A stretch of 64,000 nucleotides of DNA from Anaeramoeba flamelloides (lineage: Eukaryota; Metamonada; Anaeramoebidae): NCBI GenBank assembly GCA_027625915.1, contig JANTQA010000016.1, positions 4,035,001 to 4,099,000 of the forward strand. The letters are read 5' to 3'. The position numbers were made by a program, and so were the translations under genes. Positions within the stretch are counted from its first letter, which is position 1. The number at the start of each line of letters is the position of its first letter. Shown in pieces: positions 30,784 to 45,100 of the stretch. The notes under the pieces are model-generated. The model made no database searches. It saw nothing but the letters and a program-made list of their open reading frames with translations, and was not told where the DNA came from.

Positions 30784-33700
30784 TTATTTGACTTTTTGTC
30801 CCCACAATTGACATTCTTTTATGACATATGCTTTATTACTGGAAATCCAATTGTAGAATTTTTCGTTTTCTGATAACTTCCAGAAACAACGAATAATAGT
30901 CCTTTTACCCTTATTAGATAATTTTAATATATGCAAAATTTTAAAGAAATCTCTAGCTAAATTTTCAATTCTTAAATCTTGGAATTTATCTTCGATATTC
31001 ATAATTAAATCTACTATTTCTATAATGTGTTGCACTTTTTGAATTTTTTCGCAAACTTCTTCCATTGTCGTATATAATATTGTAGAAATAAAATTAGTTA
31101 ATTTTGGATTATTTGTTACAAATCTTAGAAAAGCTTTTGTATAGGATCTTGTATTAATTTGTTTTTGAATAATCTTGATAAGGAAATCTTTCCATAATTC
31201 GACTGTGGATTTTGGAATTTCAACTAATTTATTTTGAATGATTTCTAATTCTATTTTTTTTTCCTTTTCAACAATTTCCGATTTTTTCTCATCTTCTTTG
31301 TGATTTTGATTTTGATTTTCATTTTCATTTTCATTTCCATTCTTATCTATTTTCTCATTTCCAGTCTTCTCTTCTGTTTGAGAATTAATATCAAAATTTG
31401 TATCCAAATTTTCAAAATCAATAATTTTGCAATTTGAAAGAATGATTTCAAATAATTCGACCAAAGGATAAAATTGCTTTTTAAAATTTTTTTTCGATTT
31501 ATCTTGTCTATCATGTGAATATTGGTAATTAACATTCATGGTATTGCCTGTATTAAAGTTGGAATAGAAGGGGCTATATCTAGACATTCGTCTATTTAAT
31601 GTTTTATTTGAATGAAGTTGTTTTATTTGATAATAATTCAAAACGAAGAATTGCGCTAACTGCTCTAATAAACTCATATCAGAAATTAAATACGTAATTT
31701 CTTCGTTTCCAATTGCTGCGAAATAGCGTATTAATTCAAAATGATGATTTAACTTTCTTTTAGAAATTACAAGATCTTCATTGATACCTTTGATAATGTA
31801 ATTGATAAATTGGATTAGAGCGGAACGTGGGATGTATTCTGGTTCAAGATCCAATTGGATACCATACAGGTCTTCCTTTGAAACCCCACCAACTCCAAGA
31901 TCCGAGGAGCCCGTGGATTTTAAAATTTTCTTTAGCTGAAGATATTCGGGCTGCTCAAATGGCGCTAGGCTTTTCATTGCAGAAGTGACGCATTTAACAA
32001 ATCCGCGTATGATTGATTTTATTGGCGATTCAAGCAAAAAGGATGTTATTATTGTATGGTCCGATAACAAGAATTCTAAAAACCATTTGGCGCCATGATA
32101 AGAGTTCTTTAATAAATATGATAAATAATCAAACCAATTAGTAATCTGCTGATTTGATTGGGAATGACTTAAAACCTTCAAAATGAATAGGGCACCAAAT
32201 TTGATTTGGTTTTTGGATAAAGATATTTGCAATGACGAATCCTTTTCCTGTAAATTTTCATTTGTTATCAATTTTTGGTCTTTTTTCATCGAAGAAGAGG
32301 AAGTCGTAGGTTGTTCATGAATGATTTCCCAGATAAAGCGATAAAAGGTTTCGTCATAAACATATTGTTCTAATCTTAAAGACAGTTTTTCAAATTCTTT
32401 CCTAAAGAGATTACTTTGATCAATTAAACTTTGAGTTTTGATCAAAGTATTTGATTTTCGATTATCCTCAGTGTTTTGTTTTTTTTGATCCCCCTCATCA
32501 CCACCATTGTCTTTCAATTTATCACCATCATTTTCATTGATCGTTATTGATTCTTCAATTTGTAAATCTTCATTTTTTGTTTCTTGGTTTACTTGTATGC
32601 CTTTCTCTTTTTTTATTTCAATTTTTTTTTTCCTTGTATAGAATAGCATATAAGCATTTGCATGTCTGCCCATTAGCCTTTGTCCAGATTGAGAGGTGTT
32701 ATCAGTACCAAATGCCTCTTCTGGGATTTGATCAATGTTAAAATGCGAAACTCTCGTATCATTAAATTCATTCCAAGTATCCTTATTCTCATCTTGTTCA
32801 ATAAATTCCTTTTCGCCATCATTTTCATAACTACTATCCTCGTCATCATTATCGCTATCGCTATAATCACTCGAATTGTCTTTGTCTTTGCTTAAATTGA
32901 CTTGTGATAATTTTGGAGGCTCTCGAATATAAGAATAGTAATGACCAAATTGCGAGGTTCCACTATGGATTACGATACCAGTCAATTCATATTCATAATA
33001 TTCTGGTCCTCGGACTTCTTCATTTAAAAATTGATTATTAAGCTTTCCAATATTTTTTTTTTTACCACCATCATCCTCATCATCCTCTTCGTCTTCGTCA
33101 TCGTCATCACCATCATCTTCTTCGTTTCGGTCATCATCTTTTTCATTATCATCGTTATCATCATTTTTTTTAGTATTATTTTGATTTTGATCTTTCTTAT
33201 TTTCACCATCCTTATTTTTTTGATCATTGTCTTGTTCAGATTCCTTTTTTGTATCTTTTTTCTTTTTATGATCATCATCTTTCTTTTTTTCACCAACATC
33301 GTTATCTTTCTTCTTTTTACCACTATCACTGCCTTCTTCATCATCATTATCATTATCATTATTATTATCATTATCATTCTCATTACCATCATCATTATTT
33401 GTTTCGCTGTGTGCATTTTTATTGTTCATTTCATTGTCATTGATTCCCTCGAGAGTGGAAGGCTTCATATTAATTTCCATCGGGAATTCTAAAAAGGTGT
33501 TTAGTTTTAAATTTCTCATTTCTTGGAAATCAAATTCAAATCTTTTCAAATGAATAATCAAGTGATTGGGCAAATCCTTAACACAGCATCTTTTTAAGGC
33601 GTCGACCTTTTTCCCGCACTGGTCACAAATGTATTGATTCTCCCCATTTAAGAGATCACCTTGAATAAACAATTCCAAGGACTCTTCCAAACTTTTTTTA

Positions 33701-36700
33701 TTTTTGACTTGGACACTTAGGGTGAAAAAGGGCTCTTCCCGTTCACTGACATGGTTGCCCTCTTGGCAAATAACCTGATGGATTAAGGTACCGCCGAAAA
33801 CTTCATTCAATAAATTCTGTCGTGGCCGATCGAACTTTAACCCCTTTTCGATTTTATCAAATAGCACATTTAAAAACTCATTAGCGTCTTGCTGCTCATG
33901 TGTATTTATCGGGTTACCATCAATGTCCTTAAACACTTTGCAAAACGGCCTCGAATCGTAATACTGCAATTCCTTTTTTTTCAATTGCTCGAACATTACT
34001 TGCAATTGTTCTAAAACGTATTGGTCGTCAGTAATTTTCTCGTTTTGTTTCGTGGCTCTATAATTTGGCGACAAGATTATTTCATTTCGAAAATCGGGGA
34101 TCATGAACAATTGTTGAATGACAGAATTCATATAGCAAGTTGCCCCCTGATTTCGTAAGCCGACATAGTCTCCAACATTTTTATCAATTTGGTTGATGGC
34201 TGGCAAATAGCCCCAAACATCAGGCGTTTTGACATAATCCATTTGGCTTGCGATCATTTGATTTAAGATCGACAAATTGATCTTGCTGTTGTGGGCTAGA
34301 TCAATTATCAATTGGTATGCAGCCTTTCTTGTCTCAATGTTTTTCAATTTTGGTAAGAGCTTTTCTCTTTTAGGATAATCCCTTTTGGAGACGTAGCAAA
34401 ACAGGCATATATGGAACAGTTCAAATAGCAAATTATACTTGGATTCCAATTCCTCGCGTTCCAATATGGAAAATTTTTTCATCAGGGAAGATAATAATAA
34501 TAAATTGCCCCTAAAGATTTTATCCATTTTCTGAGGCTTATCTTTACTTACCGTACTTTTAATTTTAGTGACTAAGTCATGGATGAAATCTTCTTTATTT
34601 AATAAAATTTTTTTCAAGGTTTCATCGCTTAGTTGGTTGATAATCTGATTAGTGAAATTGAAATAGCTATTAATGGAATATTTAAATTTTTCGATTTTGG
34701 CGAATAAGTCTAACAAAATATTTACAATCTTGAGTGTGAATTTCTTTTTTTTCTTCTCATTGCTATTAAATTCAATCAAAGTCAAAATAAATTTAATTAA
34801 TAATTGGTGGATGTTATGTCTCCTTTCCTTTAATAGCAAATTCCTAATTAATTCTTCAAAGGGATATTTATTAAAGTGGGTCCACAATTCTGGTTTATTT
34901 TTAAATAACAAAATTAATATCAAAAAAGAAGAATTTGTAAATTCGATGACATTTTTCGAAATTGCCTGTGAATTTTTGAATTGGTTCGATAATTTGATCG
35001 CCTGGATAATAAAATTCAAGACATTTTCAAAAAAGTTATCAAAGACTTTGCTATTATCCAGAATATACTCAATAAACTGATCTGACAAAACAGTTACTGT
35101 TTTGATCCTTTTCATCCCCTCATTGTCATCATCCTTGATTTCATTTAGCCTTCTTAATTCCTCTCGTTCCCTGTCTTCTTCTTCTTGCTCCTCGGTTCTC
35201 ATGCCATTATTCTCGTTTGTCTTTTCAATAATTTTTTTTTGCTCGCTGATAATATATTGAAAGTGGTTCATTAAAATGGTACCCGTCTTGATCAATATTT
35301 GGTTGTTGTTATTATTTAACAAATATTCCATTTCCATGATTTTATTTTTTTTATTTTTGATTTTTTTAATGCTGTCATCAAGGGCCTTCAATTCAGAGGA
35401 CAATTGTTTTAAGGAATTATTTAAAAATTGGATACCATTTTTCTCTAAAAAGGATTGGCACCAATGCCTGTCTTTTTTTATTTGGAATTCCTCCAAGAAC
35501 AATGTTTTGGATTCGTTTGGGTATACAATTTTCATCATGTCAATTATCTGCAAACAGTATAGCAAATGATACGAATTTGTTTCCGATCCAAACAGCAATT
35601 CGTTCAGATCCGTTAATTGATTTGTTGCAAATAGCCTTTCGATAAGACTATTATTAATGCTGGAATTATTATTATTGTTGCTGCCTTTATTTTTGAAAAA
35701 ATCCTTATAGCTTTTGACATCAATCTGGTTATCGGCATAGGGAATTTGCTTTGCATCCGAAATTGCTCCTATTTGGCGAAGCAAATTATTATTAGTTGGT
35801 AGCAATATGATTAAATTCCAAATTTTTTGGGATACATTTCCAGAATATTTGTTTAATAGGGAATATAACACTGAAAAATGCGAAGATTTCGATAAATAGA
35901 AGGCAGGGAAGCGATCATTTTTCCCCCTTTTAATTTCTTCTTTAATTTTTTTTTCAAGTTCCTTTTTTTCGCTTTTTCTTTGGTGCAATTGCTGCTTCTT
36001 TTCACGATCCTTTTGCTTTTTCCTTCTTTTTTTGTTTTTCTTTTTCTGTTTTAATCTTTGCTTTTTATGGTACCGTCTCAATTTTGATTCTTCGGACCTG
36101 TAAACTCGTTTTTTAATTTTTTTCCCAAATTTTTTGACATGTCTCACTCCCCATTTCCCTTCTTCATAATAATAATCAGAATCACTCGAAGAATTATTGT
36201 TGTATCTCCTATCATCGTCTGATGATGATGATGATGATGATGATGAATCTGATCCATGCTTGCTTTTTTTGGTTACTAACGGGATTCTCCAACTGAATTT
36301 GGATTTTGATTGTTGCTCTTTGTTAACTTGACTGACCTTTAAAATGGTTCTATTGACAATGCTTAATTGTTCTAAAGATTTTTCATGATAATATTCCTCT
36401 AAAACACCATCTTTCCACTTGACTTTTAAATCTTCAATGTTGTCCATTTCTAAGTTCATGGCAATGATTTGTTTCAAATTAATTACCTTTGTTCGCTTAT
36501 GTAGATTTAATTCAAATGTTTTCTTGATTTGTAGCCTTTGATTTAAATATTTAATTTGAATTGTAATCTGCTGTGAATTTAATCGTTCCTTATGGGAAAT
36601 TAATTCTTGGGATAACAGGGTATAGTCTTTAAAGATGATGTCATATTTATTAATAAACTGAATCAAGATCCTCAGATTCCTAATAATTTTTTCACTTGGC

Positions 36701-38593
36701 AACAATTCTGGTTTTTTGTCTTGATCTTTATCTTCACCTTCTTCTTCACCTTCGCCTTCACCTTTGCCTTCTTTTTGATCTTGATCTTGATCTTCATTGC
36801 CCCCTTTGTCTTCCAATTTTTCCATTTCCTTTGAATAATTTTGAATATTATTCATTACAGTATCAATGAAATATTTAAAGAATTTATTCCGTTGGCTTTG
36901 ATTTTTGCAAAAATTTGGTGAAATGTTTAAAGACAGATCAGTTAAAAAATCAATCGAAAAGGAAACTAATTGATTATTTAATGATTGCATAATTATTTGC
37001 CAGATGTATGCCAATTTGTATGCCTTTTGAGATGAAAGCAAGATTTTGCCCGTTTTGACCTTCTTTGTAAAAGTGACCCATTGTGTAGTTGACCTTGGTG
37101 GGAATCCCGTTGTTTCCCTTCTTTGAACTTCAATTTCAACAACTTCTGGCTCAATTTTCCCTTTCATTATATTAGTGACAATGAAATATTTTTCAAAAAC
37201 TTGTAAAAAATTTAAGTTAACTTGATCAATTGCAAATTTACTCATTTTTAGATTAAAGAATTTTTCAATGTCGGACGATTTGATTATAAAATTCACATTT
37301 TTGGAATCTTCCTGATTTGTAATCAAACTTTTTGATTGCTGGCCATTTTGCTGCTGTTTGGATTCATTAAGATCCTTGATATCTGTGTTTTTGGAATCAA
37401 TCCTAATTATTAATAGCCATTCTAAAAAGATATTAAATTCGAATTTGCAAATTGGATTTAAAATAAAAGCTATCCCATAATGAAAATAAATCCCTTTGCG
37501 AAATGCAATATTTGGAATATAATAAAATAAAATCCAAAAATTGGATTCTTTTTTGGATTTCTTCAGTATGAGGATATTTACTACCTAAGGGAGTTGAGGT
37601 GAAATCTATTTTTTTTTCAAAATCATGTAAAGTTAATCTTTTTGTTTCTTCCTCTTCCATTTCATTTCCCCTTTTCTTTTGTGTTTTCGTTTTCGTTTCC
37701 GTTTCCGTTTCCGTTTCCGTTTTCATTTTCGTTTTCGTTTTCGTGTTCGTGTTCGTTTTCATTTCTTTTACCTTTTGATTTGTTGTTAAATTATAAATCT
37801 TTGTCGCTGATTTTAAAGATTGCGCTCGATAATGTTTAATATCTTTGATCATTAAATCCAATAATTTATGCTTTTTCATTATTTCATTTAACTTTGTATT
37901 GATTCTAAATATTGCCTTTTTTTTTTTTAATATTGCTTTGTCACTTACATATTTGTTCAACTTGGCACCATATGATCGAATAATAATATTTTTGAAAAGT
38001 TCCAATGATAGGCTTACCGATTTATGATTTTTTAAATTGCTAATGCATTTTTTTAAATAATATTCCCTAAATGGCAAAAATTCGCCCTTTGTTAACATTT
38101 CATTCAGATTCGCTTGTGCTCGCAACGATAAGGCAGGGCTAAATTTCGATTCCTCTTGAATAATATCCCACATCACTTTTAAACCAAAAACTTGATTCTC
38201 TTTATTCAATTTTATTTTTTCAATCTCACTTTCACTTATCTTTGTTGTTGCATTGACGTAGGGTGAATTGAAATCATTTTTTTCCTTGTCAAAATTTTGG
38301 TTTTGGGAATTCCTTGCTAAGGTTGCCAGTGTAAAATTATTTATCAATCCTAAAATCGTAAAGTCATATTGCTTCGCTGGAATTGATTGGATTTTTTTTT
38401 CGATGTGTTCTAATAAATTGGAATTAACAACAGTTGCTAGTTTGCTAATAATTTGAAATAATCCATGAATTGTGGCTCTATCAAATTCAATAGTTGTTAT
38501 TTTTTTTTGTTTTTTTTTGGTTGTTTTCATTTCAATTTCATTTTCAAGCTCAATTTCAATTTCAATTTTGTTTTCATTTTCATTTTCATTTTT

Positions 38594-38629
<36 letters not shown>

Positions 38630-40961
38630 CTGTTTTTGTTCTTTATTTTCGTTTTTGTTTTTGTTGTCTCTTTCTTTTTCAGAATTTTCATTTTCAGAAT
38701 TATTTTCATTATCACTTCTTTTTTCTTTTTCACTTTTTTTCACTTTTTCTTTTTCTTTTTCTTCCTTTTCTTTTTTTTTTAAATCCTGTGTTGCGTTCTC
38801 CCAAATATGATTAATTTGATCAAGAGTAATACAATTATGGCCACCAAAAAATATTAAAATATCGCGTAAAGTATTTCTTGATTTTGTAGTTGTAATAATT
38901 GAAATAGATTTTACTAGAAATGTAACAATATCTGTTTTTTTTGCCCATTTAATAAAAGTGCTTAATAGCCTTTCATATTCTCTCTTCCTTTGTGTGATGG
39001 CGCCATTATCAATAGTTGGCCTACTAATTAAAATTCTGGGATCTCTATTTTTTCTTAATTTCCGTATTTTCTTGTCTAATTCTATTTCCAATTTTCGTTG
39101 AAGCCTCATTGGGTGCATTGAATTAATTTGAGTTATAATTTCAACTAATAATTTTAATCCTAAATAATCATACTTTCTTCGATATTCCTTTTTACCTTGG
39201 TCCTCATCAGAGCCAGAATTCATGTTGGAAGAATTCGAGTTTGAGTTCGAGCTCGAGTTCGAGTTTGAGTTTGAATTTGAATTTGAATCTGAACCTTTAT
39301 CTGAATCTCGATCCATATCTGAATCTGTACCCGAACCTGAATATTGACTGGTGGATTTGTTAATCTTAATCTCTAACGCTTTTAAAACTAAAGATAGGGA
39401 GAATTTTTGGATTACAACCTGTGGGTGATCATTGTCATTCGAGAACTTTTCTTTTTTTTTTTTTTTAGTTGTTTGTAAGGATTTGTTCATTAAAAATAAA
39501 CAATTGTATAAGTCAGATAAAATATGGATCATTCCTTTCATTAAATCAAAAAATTCGTTGACACCAATTTCATCTTCGAAATGTTTCCAATACCACCGGA
39601 TTTGTGATTCTGCTAATTTCAAAAATGGTGGTAAAAATTTATTTGCAAAATCATTTGAAAAATATTTGCTAATTGCCGAAACCAAGTCTAAGTAGTTTGT
39701 TAGTTCAATAAATTCGAGCCTGTTTTCTTCTTTTTTTTTTAATTCCTCAAGAATAAATTTAAAGCCGCCTTGATCACCAAAAAATTGGATGTTTTGAACT
39801 AAATATAACGAAGTAAGATTGTCATCATACTGTAAGGATTTTGTATTTATTTTTTTTTTGATAAAAGAAAAAGAAAGGAGAAAAAATAAAAAAAGAATAA
39901 AAAAATAAAAAATTAAAAAAAAGAAAAAGAATGATTATTGTTGGGATGTTAATGATTTTTGTTTTTTGTTTCTTTGTTTTTTGGTTTTGTTTTTGGTTTT
40001 TTTGTTTTTTGTTTTTTGTTTTTTTTTTTGAAAATTCAAAGGAGAAACATACAGGCAATACTGAATATAAATCTAAATTTTCTTGTTTTTTTAAATTTCT
40101 ATTTTCATTTTCCAAACGATCCTCTAATTGGTCGTCTTGATCCATATTTTCGATTTCGTTAACATCAATAATGTCCAGATCACTCTCGTCACTATTTCCA
40201 TTTTCCTTCTTCTGTTCATTTTCATCACCACTTAAATCCAAGTAGTCAATTAGAACAAAATCTGACGAATGTTGATAAATCGATCTTTTTTGTTTATATT
40301 TTATATTGTTCTCAATTTTATTTTCAACATTATCCCATTTATAATATTTTGTATTAAAAATACACGACAATACTGAAACGTTTCTATTTTCCGAGTTTTC
40401 ATTGTCGATAATTAACAAAATGGTATTTTCATAAAATTTGGAAAGTATCCTTGAGTGATCGTCCATGAATCTAATTTTCCGAATTATCGAAAAAAATGGA
40501 TCGAGACACATCCGAAACAAATAGTGATGATCCTGAGAACCGAGAGTTCCATTGACAGCACTTTTTGAGTATTCGGTTAAAATCTCAAATTGCCGTGCTA
40601 ACGTCGAACGACTTGTTCTTTTCATTTGAGAAAGCACCGATCGAAGTGTGTTCCTTAAGCTTTGAATGCTATTCGACTCAGAGAGTATTGCTTGTTGGTA
40701 TGAATGATAAAGGTCCTGCCTTTGTAAATCAAAAAAGAGCTTGTACTTTTTGCGAAAAAAATAATCCTTTGATTCCGTTTGCTCTTTCTTCTCATAAAGA
40801 TGGCTATAATCCTCATCAGAGGTGTCACTGTTTCGATAATAATCTCGGTTCATGTTTGAGCCTACATTGCTCATCCCTACATTCGAAGAGTTATTATACA
40901 TCGTACCATAATTTGTCCTTGAATATGAGGTGGAATATGGCGTCTGGTAATTGTAATTCAT
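30784..40961 (-). CDS. Giant USP9X/USP24/USP34-class ubiquitin-specific protease
   Basis: Cysteine deubiquitinase of about 3,317 residues. Exon 1 is 40961-40053 (303 codons, donor GTATGT after ...YSVLP); exon 2 begins at 39829 (YDDNLTSLYL). The frame open to 37436 meets TAA at 37435-37433, while the +1 frame is open from upstream of that point down to 30784 and continues the same domain (LWDSFYF... then NIFLEWLLII), so I treat it as one gene with a +1 frame change. Catalytic domain: Cys box VGLRNQGATCYMNS (Cys near 34137, residue about 2200), zinc-binding CDQCGKK, HLKRFEFDF, and His box SQFGHYYSYI. A ubiquitin-like segment lies upstream. A highly acidic Asn/Asp/Lys insert of about 110 residues sits inside the catalytic domain. 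HEAT-like helices flank it on both sides, as in USP34 (3,546 aa). Which of USP9X, USP24 or USP34 is closest is unresolved. Confidence 0.8.
39830..40052 (-). other. Intron 1 of the deubiquitinase gene
   Basis: GTATGT donor at 40052 and TTACAG acceptor ending at 39830, 223 bp, phase 0. It reads through as Lys/Asn/Phe-rich low-complexity sequence, which is why exon 1 looks longer than it is. Confidence 0.75.
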
Positions 40962-42130
40962 TTTTTCTTTGAAAGAAATTTCTTAGTTAATCAAATAAGA
41001 AAATTTTTGTCAAACAAAAATGAAAAAACAAAAAAATGATTGTTTTTTTCAGTTAAAGTTTTTTTATTTTCCCATTTGAAGAACTTTTTTCCCAAAAGTT
41101 ATCATTTGTAACACCATTTGGGTTGATAATTATTCATTGAGGGTCGGAAAATTCCAAGTTTAGAACAAAAAAGTATAACAAAAAAAAACTTTGAAGAAAT
41201 TGAAAAATGTTCTTAATCATCGGAAAAAAACATTTCTTTTTCAGGTATTCAGATCCAGTTATTATTTTCAATTTTACAAGATATTTTGAAAAGGTGGGAA
41301 CCAAAGTAAATCCTAATTTTTCAAAAGTTTACCAAAAGAATTACCCCTTTCTTCCTTTCTTTTTCTTTTTTAAAACAACAAACATCTTAGGGTTGTGAAT
41401 CTTGACAGAAAAAATGTTATGGTTTCTTTTCTGACATCGTTTCCTTTATCAGAGGTGATGTAGTCGAGGTACTTTTGCTTGAATTCAAATCGTAGATTTT
41501 TCTTACAGGACTTTGCTTGAAGGAAAAAAGAAAATTAAAAAATTAAAGTTAGACACAAACTCTGATTTTAATCAATCATTCATCCTTTGTATATATAGTT
41601 TATTTACAAGACACTAAACATTCCATAACTTCAAAATCTTGGGGTTATTGTATTTATTATTTTTAATCGTACTACTGGTATTTTAATTATAAATGGGAAA
41701 AATTTTCACTTCCTTTTCAATTTCCTTTTTAAAAGAGAGATCCCAAATTACAACTTACACACTTATGAAAACTCTTTTTATTAAAGACAAATATAGAAAA
41801 TGAAGTGAAAATTTTGTCCGTTTTAGAATTCAAATACCAGTACAATTTTTAAAATCTCGTGTTATGATTAAAAGGTGTTTTTGGGGGTAAAAAATTGCAA
41901 CAGAATACATTCGAAAATGAATTTTAGTTTAATTCAATTTAGAAATATTTAATTGAATAAAAAATATCAAAAAGTTTTGAAAACACTCACTTATCTAATA
42001 AAACTCAAATATAGGGAAAAAATTACCACGGATAAATATCCTAGTCCTAGGTTTTCGAGGCTTAATAAAAATATAAATTATAGACCATGGATTTAACTTG
42101 ATACCTTTATATTTTGTAAAAACCAATAGT
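40962..42130. other. 5' flank of the deubiquitinase; orphan last exon 41515-41417 (-)
   Basis: A 33-codon minus-strand stretch, 41515-41417, follows a TTCAAG acceptor and ends in TAA: QSPVRKIYDLNSSKSTSTTS...EKKP. Ser/Thr-rich with a basic tail, no family recognised. It joins in phase 0 to the exon candidate at 46443-46300, which would make the 4.8 kb of repeats between them an intron. Apart from it the stretch is AT-rich with nothing recognised. Confidence 0.35.
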
Positions 42131-45100
42131 CGTGTTATCAAGTGCATTAGAGTACCTAGGTTTTTTTTTAATTTCTAAAATTAAAAAAAAATAAACGAAG
42201 GTAGTTTTCTAGAATTCATCAGAATAATAAGATAATATAATAATTTTTGTTTTTATTTGTGGAAGTAAAAAAAACATAAAGGTACTTTTCTTGAAATTAT
42301 CTGTTTTATCTGTAAAGTGTTCTAGGTGTTTTTGAGGTTTTCTATTTTATTAGGAAAATCTAGAACGATTTTCCAAATAAATAGAAAACTCAAAAAAAAA
42401 CTAACGAAAACCTATTGATTATACAAATAAACAGAAAACCAAGAAAACCTAAAGGCTGTTTTCCAGAATTCAAAGAATTGAGTAAAATCTTGGATTTTAC
42501 TGTAATGTTTCAAAATTAAAAAAAAAAAAAAAAGTAAGGTGAAGTATCTTCAAGTACTACTGAATGTCGTAAAGTGTCGTAAAGTGCCTGGGTTTTCCAA
42601 AATTAAAAAAAAAAAACTAAAGGAAAGTGTCCTAGATTTTTTTTACTTTTTTTAATAAACATAAATTTTCTTAAATTTTCAGTTTATTACAAAAATTAAC
42701 AAAAAAACTAACGGAAAAATCAAACATCAAATTATTCTTCATTTTAAAATCAATAAATAAATCTTGATTTGTTCAAAATATTTTAATTTTAATTTAAACA
42801 AAATTTATTAAATTAAAAATACTTTTAAATCATTATAAATCGGTCTATTAACTGACAATAAAAATAATTACACCCAATTTTTACTCTAAATTTTTAAAAA
42901 AGATATTAAAAAAAAAAAGTTTTTAATTAGTGACCCAAAACCCAAAAAATGTTTACCATATATTGTGATTGTTTTTATTTGAATTTTAATGACAGATAGT
43001 ACTATTTTTAAGTTTCTTTTATTTTATAACTCTATATTTCATGGAATCAAGATTGGTTCAACATTATCTTTTCTTTTTTTTCTTTTTACTTTTTCAACAA
43101 TAATTTTAAAAAATAATAAAGTAAGATAATTTAACGATCCATGATTTCTTTTAGAATTTATTAAGTTTATCAATTTTATTCTTCTTTTTTTGTAGCTAAA
43201 AAATATGAAAGAAAATGTAGAAAAAAATAATGCTAAAATTAGAATATTTGCATTTTACATTTGAAACTTATAAAGTGAAAATATATTTGTTGTCCAATAA
43301 ATGAATCTTAATAAATTGAATTTTGAGAGGTTAATGAATAAATTTTTAAAAAAATTAGGGAAATTTCATGATTAGAAACAAAAATTATCTAAAAATATTT
43401 ATAATTTTTCAAATTAATTTCAAATACTTTTTGAAAAATAGAATCCCAAGGTTAAAGAGGACTTGTTGAAGAAAGATTAGAATTTGTAAAGATTCTATTT
43501 TTTTTTTTTCTCATTGTTTCAAAAAAATTAAAAAAAAAAAGAAGAAGAAGAAAATTCAAAGGCGTTGTTGTCTTTTGGTGGATAAAGTGTGGAAGAAGAG
43601 AAATAGTGGGGAAAATTTTATCTTCTTCTTAAATAGAATTGCCCTGTTTCTTGATTAACTTCTCGTTATATTGATGATACTACCTATGTTTGGGATCAAA
43701 TTCTCGCAAATTTAATATCACACAAATAGATGAAATTATGTAGCCTGTAACAAATTTTTTATTTAATTATTGTGATTTCAACTTTTAAGGTACAAACTTT
43801 CAACATAATTTAAAACACAAAAATTCTCAAATCAATGTACATTTTTTATATTTTTTTTCACACAAATTATATAACTCGTATTCGATTTTATTGCTTCACT
43901 GCGCAGATTTTTTTTCAACTTAAATTTTTGTATATAGTTTGTGTCTTGAGGGGTTAATGTTGCTATAGAGTTCTCTATAATTAAGTTATGTTATAATTGG
44001 ATGAAAATGGTATTAATGGGAATTGATTCATGATGCTTTAAAAAATGGATTATAAATCTTATTTCATGATAATTTATACCATTTTTTACTAATAATTACA
44101 AATTAGAATACGTCATTTTGTAAATTTTTTCTTTTAAAAATCTTTTAAAATCTAAAAATAGAAACTCAAAAAGAAATAATTTTTCAGTATTTAAAATACC
44201 AGATTTAGAACTTCTAAAAGTAACTATTTCTTGTATTTTTTTAATTTCAAGATTTATTTATTAACTAATTTCATAAATAGCCAAAGACTCATTAGTTTTA
44301 TTCCCTTTTAAGGATTAATGTTGTTTTTTCAATTTTTTTGGAATATTAAAAAAATAATTTGTAAAAATAATTTCTTTTTGTTAATTATTTAATTTGTATA
44401 AAAAAATTATTTTAAAGCTACCATTCTACATTTTGAGACAATTCAATAAATATATTTTGCAACCCTGGGATTTGATTAATGATTATTCGGCCATTAATTT
44501 GTGGTGAAATGTGAATTTTTTTTTTTGAAATTGTTGGAATTTTTCCAAAAACCGAGATCATTTTTAATAGATAGGTGTGGATTTTATTACATTTTAACTA
44601 ATTGATTTTTTGAGACATTTGAATAATGTGGCACTAATGTGGTTAACACCGAATAACAACATATTTTGATCTTAATATTTTCCTTGGTTGGACTTAATCC
44701 TTGAAATTATCAAAACGATAAACAAAAAAATAAGTTACAAAAAAATCTACGCAGTAAAGCAAAAAAGTCGAATTTAGGTTAAATAATTTGTTTAAAAAAA
44801 AAAGATAAAAAATGTGACTTAATTTGAGAATTTTTTTTGTGTTTTAAATCCAGTTGAAAGTTTGTACCTGAAAAGTGAAACTGTGTGTAGTATTCTGGAA
44901 AACATGACAATCATCCATTCAGTGTTTGAGGTACAAAAAAGAACAATAAAAATGTTTTAAGATTTTTCTGATCTTGTTTCTCAAATGGTTAGAATCTTCT
45001 AATTAATGGATTAACTTCTACCAAGGAGAAGACAAAGATCAAAATATATTGTTATTGGGTGTTGGTCACATTAGTGCTACATTATTCAAATGTCTCTAAA

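Noticed and set aside
33024-33492. Overlapping Met-, Ile- and Phe-rich frames
   Set aside because: Shadow frames of the acidic Asp/Glu/Lys insert in the deubiquitinase.
38465-38814. Phe/Ser-rich plus-strand frames
   Set aside because: Complement of the Glu/Asn/Lys repeat tract in the deubiquitinase; no independent evidence.
37327-39829. Deubiquitinase region as two separate genes
   Set aside because: Both frames are open across the same 40 bp and the domain continues without a gap, with no start, promoter-like spacer or intron between.
43770-44887. One 1.1-kb transposon with inverted family G ends
   Set aside because: Each end is itself a nearly complete, degenerate MITE in opposite orientation, and the stretch cuts across the arms of two palindromes, so two separate insertions explain it better.
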